A DNA stretch of 64,000 nt from Synechococcaceae cyanobacterium (GTDB lineage: Bacteria; Cyanobacteriota; Cyanobacteriia; PCC-6307; Cyanobiaceae): contig CANCJV010000020.1 in assembly GCA_947378425.1 (NCBI GenBank), positions 1 to 64,000 on the forward strand, written 5' to 3'. The translations under genes were made by a program, and so were the position numbers. Under the pieces are notes generated by a model, which worked only from the letters and a program-made list of their open reading frames with translations, was not told where the DNA came from and searched no databases. Below are positions 60,278-64,000 of the stretch, in pieces. How positions within the stretch are numbered: position 1 is the stretch's first letter; each line of letters opens with the position of its first letter.

Positions 60278-61948
60278 ATGCTTCGCTCCGCCGCCATCAC
60301 CCAGGGCATCCAGCGCTCGCCGAATCGGGCCATGTTGCGGGCTGTCGGGTTTGGAGACGGCGATTTCAACAAGCCGATCATCGGCATCGCCAACGGCTAC
60401 AGCACGATCACCCCCTGCAACATCGGTCTTGACGACCTGGCCCGCCGCGCCGAGCAGGCGGCCCGCCAGGCCGGCGCGATGCCCCAGATCTTCGGCACGA
60501 TCACGGTCAGTGATGGCATCTCGATGGGCACCGAGGGGATGAAGTACTCCCTGGTGAGCCGCGAGGTGATCGCCGACGCAATTGAAACCGCCTGCAATGG
60601 CGAATCGATGGATGGGGTGCTGGCAGTCGGGGGCTGCGACAAGAACATGCCTGGCGCGATGATCGCCATGGCTCGCATGAACATACCGGCTATTTTCGTT
60701 TATGGCGGCACGATCAAACCGGGCAAACTGGGAGGCTGTGATTTAACAGTCGTCAGTGCCTTCGAAGCGGTGGGCCAGTTCACCGCGGGCAAGATTGACG
60801 AGGCCCAACTCAGCGCTGTTGAAAAGAATGCCTGTCCCGGCGCCGGCAGCTGTGGCGGCATGTTCACCGCCAACACCATGAGCTCCGCGATCGAGGCCAT
60901 GGGCCTGAGCCTGCCCTACAGCTCCACCATGGCGGCTGAGGATGCCGAGAAGGCTGACAGCGCCGCCCGCTCGGCTGAAGTGTTGGTCGAGGCGATTGCC
61001 AGGAACATTCGTCCCCTCGATCTGCTCACCCGCGAAGCCTTCGAGAATGCCATCGCCGTGATCATGGCGGTGGGGGGCTCCACCAATGCGGTGCTGCACC
61101 TGCTGGCCATCGCCCGCACTGCCGGGGTGCCCCTGAGCATCGATGACTTCGAGACGATTCGCCAGAAGGTGCCGGTGATCTGTGACCTCAAGCCCAGCGG
61201 TCGCTATGTGGCCACCGATCTGCACCGGGCCGGCGGCATTCCCCAGGTGATGAAGCTGCTGCTGGATGCCGGTCTGCTGCACGGCGACTGCCGCACTATC
61301 GAAGACAGGAGCCTGCGCGAGGTACTTGCCGATGTGCCGTCCGTTCCGCCGGCAGACCAGGACGTGATCCATCCCCTCAGCAATCCCCTCTACGCCAAAG
61401 GACATCTGGCAATTCTCAAGGGCAATCTGGCCGAAGAAGGTGCGGTCGCCAAGATCAGCGGCGTCAAGACGCCGGTGATCACCGGTCCGGCACGGGTGTT
61501 CGAAAGTGAGGAAACCTGCCTGACAGCCATCCTCGCCAACCAGATCCAGGCCGGGGATGTGGTGGTGGTGCGCAATGAAGGTCCCGTCGGTGGCCCCGGC
61601 ATGCGTGAGATGCTCTCCCCCACCTCCGCCATCGTCGGCCAGGGACTGCTGGACAAGGTGGCCCTGATCACCGACGGCCGCTTCTCCGGTGGCTCCTACG
61701 GCCTGGTGGTGGGCCATGTGGCCCCGGAAGCGGCCGTGGGCGGCACCATCGGCCTGGTCCACGAAGGCGACAGCATTACGGTGGATGCCCACCAGCTGCT
61801 GGTCCAGCTCAATGTGGAGGAGGATGAACTGGCGCGGCGCCGGGCCGCCTGGGTGAAGCCCGAGCCGCGCTACCGCACCGGTGTTCTGGGCAAATATGCC
61901 CGCTTGGTGAGCAGCAGCAGCCTGGGGGCCGTGACCGATCAGGCCTGA
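60278..61948 (+). CDS. ilvD: Dihydroxy-acid dehydratase
   Basis: Iron-sulfur dehydratase making the 2-keto acids of branched-chain amino acids. 556 residues from ATG 60278 ([20 protein letters not shown]). The conserved cysteines for the cluster are seen in [16 protein letters not shown] and [19 protein letters not shown]. Other marks: [13 protein letters not shown], the C-terminal [20 protein letters not shown]. Together with ilvE in this window it serves valine, isoleucine and leucine synthesis. A strong hairpin without a T-run follows at 61959-61990. Its end overlaps the broken lactonase gene by 10 nt. Confidence 0.96.
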   Translation: MLRSAAITQGIQRSPNRAMLRAVGFGDGDFNKPIIGIANGYSTITPCNIGLDDLARRAEQAARQAGAMPQIFGTITVSDGISMGTEGMKYSLVSREVIADAIETACNGESMDGVLAVGGCDKNMPGAMIAMARMNIPAIFVYGGTIKPGKLGGCDLTVVSAFEAVGQFTAGKIDEAQLSAVEKNACPGAGSCGGMFTANTMSSAIEAMGLSLPYSSTMAAEDAEKADSAARSAEVLVEAIARNIRPLDLLTREAFENAIAVIMAVGGSTNAVLHLLAIARTAGVPLSIDDFETIRQKVPVICDLKPSGRYVATDLHRAGGIPQVMKLLLDAGLLHGDCRTIEDRSLREVLADVPSVPPADQDVIHPLSNPLYAKGHLAILKGNLAEEGAVAKISGVKTPVITGPARVFESEETCLTAILANQIQAGDVVVVRNEGPVGGPGMREMLSPTSAIVGQGLLDKVALITDGRFSGGSYGLVVGHVAPEAAVGGTIGLVHEGDSITVDAHQLLVQLNVEEDELARRRAAWVKPEPRYRTGVLGKYARLVSSSSLGAVTDQA

Positions 61949-63078
61949 GCAGAACGCCGACCTGCCCGGGTCCTTGGGACCGGGCAGGTCAACCGCGTAA
62001 CGCTTGGCTCAAAGAGGGCTGCAGACGATGCAGCCGGAGTTGGAACGGCCTGACGATTGAGTTCAGTCAGCAGACCTGATTCAGGATCCAGCTTGAAGAC
62101 CACAACCTGATCCGAGTCCTGATTGCCCTCGAGCAGCAGTTCCCCCGACGCTGTCAGCGCAAAGTTCCGTGGTGTAACCCCCAGACCCGGCTGAAAGCCC
62201 ACCAGGCTCAACAGCCCACGGATCAGATCAATTCCGAAAATGACCAGACTGTTGTGGCCGCGATTCGAGGCGTAGATCAATCGCCCATTGGGGTGCACCT
62301 GAATCTCAGAGGCCGCAGGGTCTGCCTTGAAATCGGCAGGCACGGTGGCAACCGTCTGGAGTTCACTCAACAGGCCCAGCTCATCGTCCCAGCCGAAAGC
62401 CGTGATCGTACCGGCATACTGGTGAATCAGATAGACAAACTTGCCAGAAGGGTGGAAGGAGACATGCCGTGGGCTTGATCCCTTGGACGCCGAGAAATCG
62501 CCATGCGGCATCAGTTTGCCAACCTGACGATCCAGTCGATGGATGATGATTTTGTCCAGGCCTAGATCGCAGGCCAGCAGATACCGACCAGAAGGCGAAG
62601 CTGTGATCGAATGGGCGTGCGCCGTGGCTTGACCAGCGTCCGTCTTATCTAAACTGACATTGTCGCTGCCAGTTCCAAGCGCACCCTTATTGCCGATGGG
62701 ATAAACAACAACATTGCCGCCATTGAAGTTGGCCACAAAGTCAAATTAGCCTTGAGGCTCAACACTGACAGAACAGGGAGCCGCACCATGGGATGGCTGC
62801 TGATTGATCAGGCTAAGGCTGCCGTCCTCAGCGATCGCGAAGGCACTGACGCTTTCATCGCTTGCAACCTCTTGATGGCTGGCCTCGTTGTTGGCATAGA
62901 GAAAACCCGCCGAGGGATGCAGGGCGAGGAAAGACGGGTTGTCGGTTTCGATCGACGATAAGAGCGCTAGGGCTCCTGTCCCGGTGTCGAGGTGATAGGA
63001 GCCAATGCCCTGGCCTTTGCCCTGAACCCAGCCAAGGTCAGTGGTGTAGAAGCCAATGAAAACCTTGATCTGGGCCAT
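61939..63078 (-). pseudogene. Lactonase/6-phosphogluconolactonase-type beta-propeller gene with an in-frame stop
   Basis: A seven-bladed beta-propeller protein of the YbhE/Pgl type (MAQIKVFIGFYTTDLGWVQGKGQGI at the start), broken by TAA at 62746-62748 within an otherwise continuous frame. The N-terminal part ends VSVEPQG and the sequence resumes FDFVANFNGG immediately after the stop, where the family reads ...PQGRFxFVANFNGG or similar. The C-terminal half has family blades (SPSGRYLLACDLGLDKI, PRHVSFHPSGKFVYLIH, VHPNGRLIYASNRGHNSLVIF). The end is unusual too ([18 protein letters not shown]), reading into a hairpin and over the ilvD end. The gene is probably non-functional unless the stop is read through. 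Confidence 0.8.
61959..61990. terminator. Hairpin downstream of ilvD
   Basis: GACCTGCCCG at 61959-61968 and its exact complement at 61981-61990, with a further GTCC/GGAC pair inside, make a near-perfect 14-bp stem with a short loop. No T-run follows on either side. It lies inside the extended tail of the broken lactonase frame. Candidate bidirectional terminator. Confidence 0.55.
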
Positions 63079-63157
63079 GGTCCTAGGGGTTGAGACCATC
63101 CATCAAAGCTAGTGCTATGGGCTTGATGAGAGATCAGCTCGACAACTATCAGGAACG

Positions 63158-63610
63158 TCAAGAATTGGCAGACCCGCCCAGCAGGGCCCTCAGCCGTCTG
63201 GCCAGGGCTTCCAGCGGCAGCCCATCGAGAGGCCTGGCACAGCGCTCACCCGTCACACCATCCATCCAGACGGGATGATTGCCATGCCAAAGCAATGGCC
63301 GCTGGTCATCGGTCCAGCCCAGGTTGATATTGAGATCTCGACCACTGCGATAGATCTCCAACTCCAGATCCTCTTCAAGCAGCCTTTCACCGCCTGGGTT
63401 GCGGACTTCCAGGCGGAAGCTGCAGTCGAGATCCTCCAGGCCGGCGCCCAATTCGAGCTCCGGGGTCGAAGTGACATGGATCACCGCATGGCGCCAGGGT
63501 TTGCGACAAAGATCAGCCGCCGCCGCCACCAGTTGGCTCAGATCGGTGTTGGCACTGACGTCCCGCATCATCCAAGCGGGATCAGGCGAATCGCCATCAG
63601 GCAACGGCAT
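63158..63610 (-). CDS. Conserved hypothetical protein
   Basis: A 150-residue soluble protein from ATG 63610 (MPLPDGDSPDPAWMMRD). No signal peptide or membrane segment. The sequence has an N-terminal helix (LSQLVAAAADLCRKPWRHAVIHV) and a beta-rich centre with alternating charged strands (FRLEVRNPGGERLLEEDLELEIYRSGRDLNINLGW), then a helical end (LEALARRLRALLGG). I do not recognise a family. Its start overlaps the CIA30 gene by 14 nt, so it is probably translated together with it. It ends 80 nt ahead of the broken lactonase gene. Confidence 0.65.
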   Translation of the reverse strand: MPLPDGDSPDPAWMMRDVSANTDLSQLVAAAADLCRKPWRHAVIHVTSTPELELGAGLEDLDCSFRLEVRNPGGERLLEEDLELEIYRSGRDLNINLGWTDDQRPLLWHGNHPVWMDGVTGERCARPLDGLPLEALARRLRALLGGSANS

Positions 63611-64000
63611 GGATCGCGTGCAGTTCAAGATGCAGAGGACCAGCTCGAAAGCCGGGATTGAGGCCACCGTCATCGCCGAACCTGGAATGCAGCAGCTGCA
63701 ACCTGGTGATGCGGCTGGGATCAAATCGCAGTGGCAAGCCCAGAGGCAAGCCCTGAATCGGTTTGGCACGCACCGAGGGGCTGAGCTGCTCAAAGCCGAT
63801 TCGGACCCTGGTGATGCCCCCATCTTCGGTGCCAAATTCATGCACCCAGCGCAGCCCGCCGGGGATCAGTTCAGTGAGGCCTGCAACGCCATCGGCGCAG
63901 GCCACAGCCAGCTTGAAACGCCTGCCTTCGCCGACCACATCCAGCTCAAGGGCTGTGGAATCGGCAAGATCCAGCGGTGGCGAGAACAGAGGCGAGCGCA
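63597..64000 (-). CDS. CIA30 family protein, C-terminal part (runs off window)
   Basis: The visible part, 133 codons, has the pattern of the complex I intermediate-associated protein 30 (CIA30) domain, a carbohydrate-binding-like beta-sandwich: STALELDVVGEGRRFKLAV, LRWVHEFGTEDGGITRVRIGFEQLSPSVRAKPIQG, and ITRLQLLHSRFGDDGGLNPGFRAG. In cyanobacteria this domain occurs in stand-alone proteins or after a short-chain dehydrogenase domain (as in plant HCF173-like proteins); which type this is cannot be told because the N-terminus is outside the window. The stop lies within the start of the downstream gene. Confidence 0.8.
   Translation of the reverse strand, partial: RSPLFSPPLDLADSTALELDVVGEGRRFKLAVACADGVAGLTELIPGGLRWVHEFGTEDGGITRVRIGFEQLSPSVRAKPIQGLPLGLPLRFDPSRITRLQLLHSRFGDDGGLNPGFRAGPLHLELHAIHAVA

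Noticed and set aside
1-64000. CRISPR arrays, prophage or defence gene clusters
   Set aside because: No regularly spaced repeats, no cas, phage structural or restriction genes were recognised.

Overview
The window is a high-GC cyanobacterial chromosome segment, most likely from the Cyanobium / Synechococcus picocyanobacterial lineage. The support is internal. It carries an allophycocyanin-B alpha subunit (apcD), a PcxA-type proton-extrusion protein, a Psb32-like TPM protein, a complex C (cytochrome b6f) assembly factor, a cyanobacterial-type Hfq and several families restricted to cyanobacteria (DUF1995, DUF4330, DUF3370). The HIP1 octamer GCGATCGC recurs, for example near 2161, 10824, 12463, 16087 and 44470. 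Genes are densely packed on both strands, with many 1-14 nt overlaps. The identification of the lineage is an inference from gene content; no 16S or other marker was available.

Layout. 1-13 kb: partial leuS, hfq, dapF with an unusual C-terminal extension, a cysteine desulfurase, DUF1995 and DUF4330 proteins, dacB, a coiled-coil protein with coaD, a flavin reductase, uvrC, a small secreted protein, hemJ and a PHP-domain protein. 13-22 kb: cobN on the minus strand, then ilvE-metH. 22-31.7 kb: small conserved proteins, an SDR, the overlapping chain gpsA-phzF-spoIID-Ap4A phosphorylase, a sigma factor, a DUF3370 protein and an RHH/J-domain protein. 31.7-35.0 kb: a 3.4-kb stretch without a recognisable gene, AT-richer in its first half and carrying short related repeats; it looks like a decayed insertion. 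35-44 kb: apcD, rlmD, pheT, rpmG-rpsR-RNase II and an FAD oxidoreductase. 44-52.6 kb: metG-lptC, a complex C assembly factor, a TerB-like protein, Psb32-like, pcxA, cobU, trmL, a LysM/M23 peptidase and tRNA-Met. 52.7-54.6 kb: a short gene-poor stretch, a conserved small protein and a 2-Cys peroxiredoxin. 54.8-64 kb: purQ-purS, a second small secreted protein, cobW-hupE behind a cobalamin riboswitch, a lumenal pentapeptide protein, upp, ilvD, a lactonase gene broken by an in-frame stop, and a partial CIA30 gene.

A cobalamin theme runs through the window: cobN (cobalt insertion), cobU (nucleotide-loop assembly), metH (a B12-dependent enzyme) and a B12-riboswitch-controlled hupE-cobW pair that probably imports and handles cobalt. 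Other pathways are represented by single genes or pairs: aminoacyl-tRNA synthetases, branched-chain amino acids (ilvE, ilvD), purines (purS, purQ), lysine/peptidoglycan (dapF, dacB), CoA, heme and envelope export.

I did not see a clear defence system, CRISPR array or secondary-metabolite cluster. The most unusual points are the riboswitch leader with a perfect tandem 25-nt duplication, the DapF fusion, the RHH-J-domain protein, the decayed island with related short repeats, and the lactonase nonsense codon.
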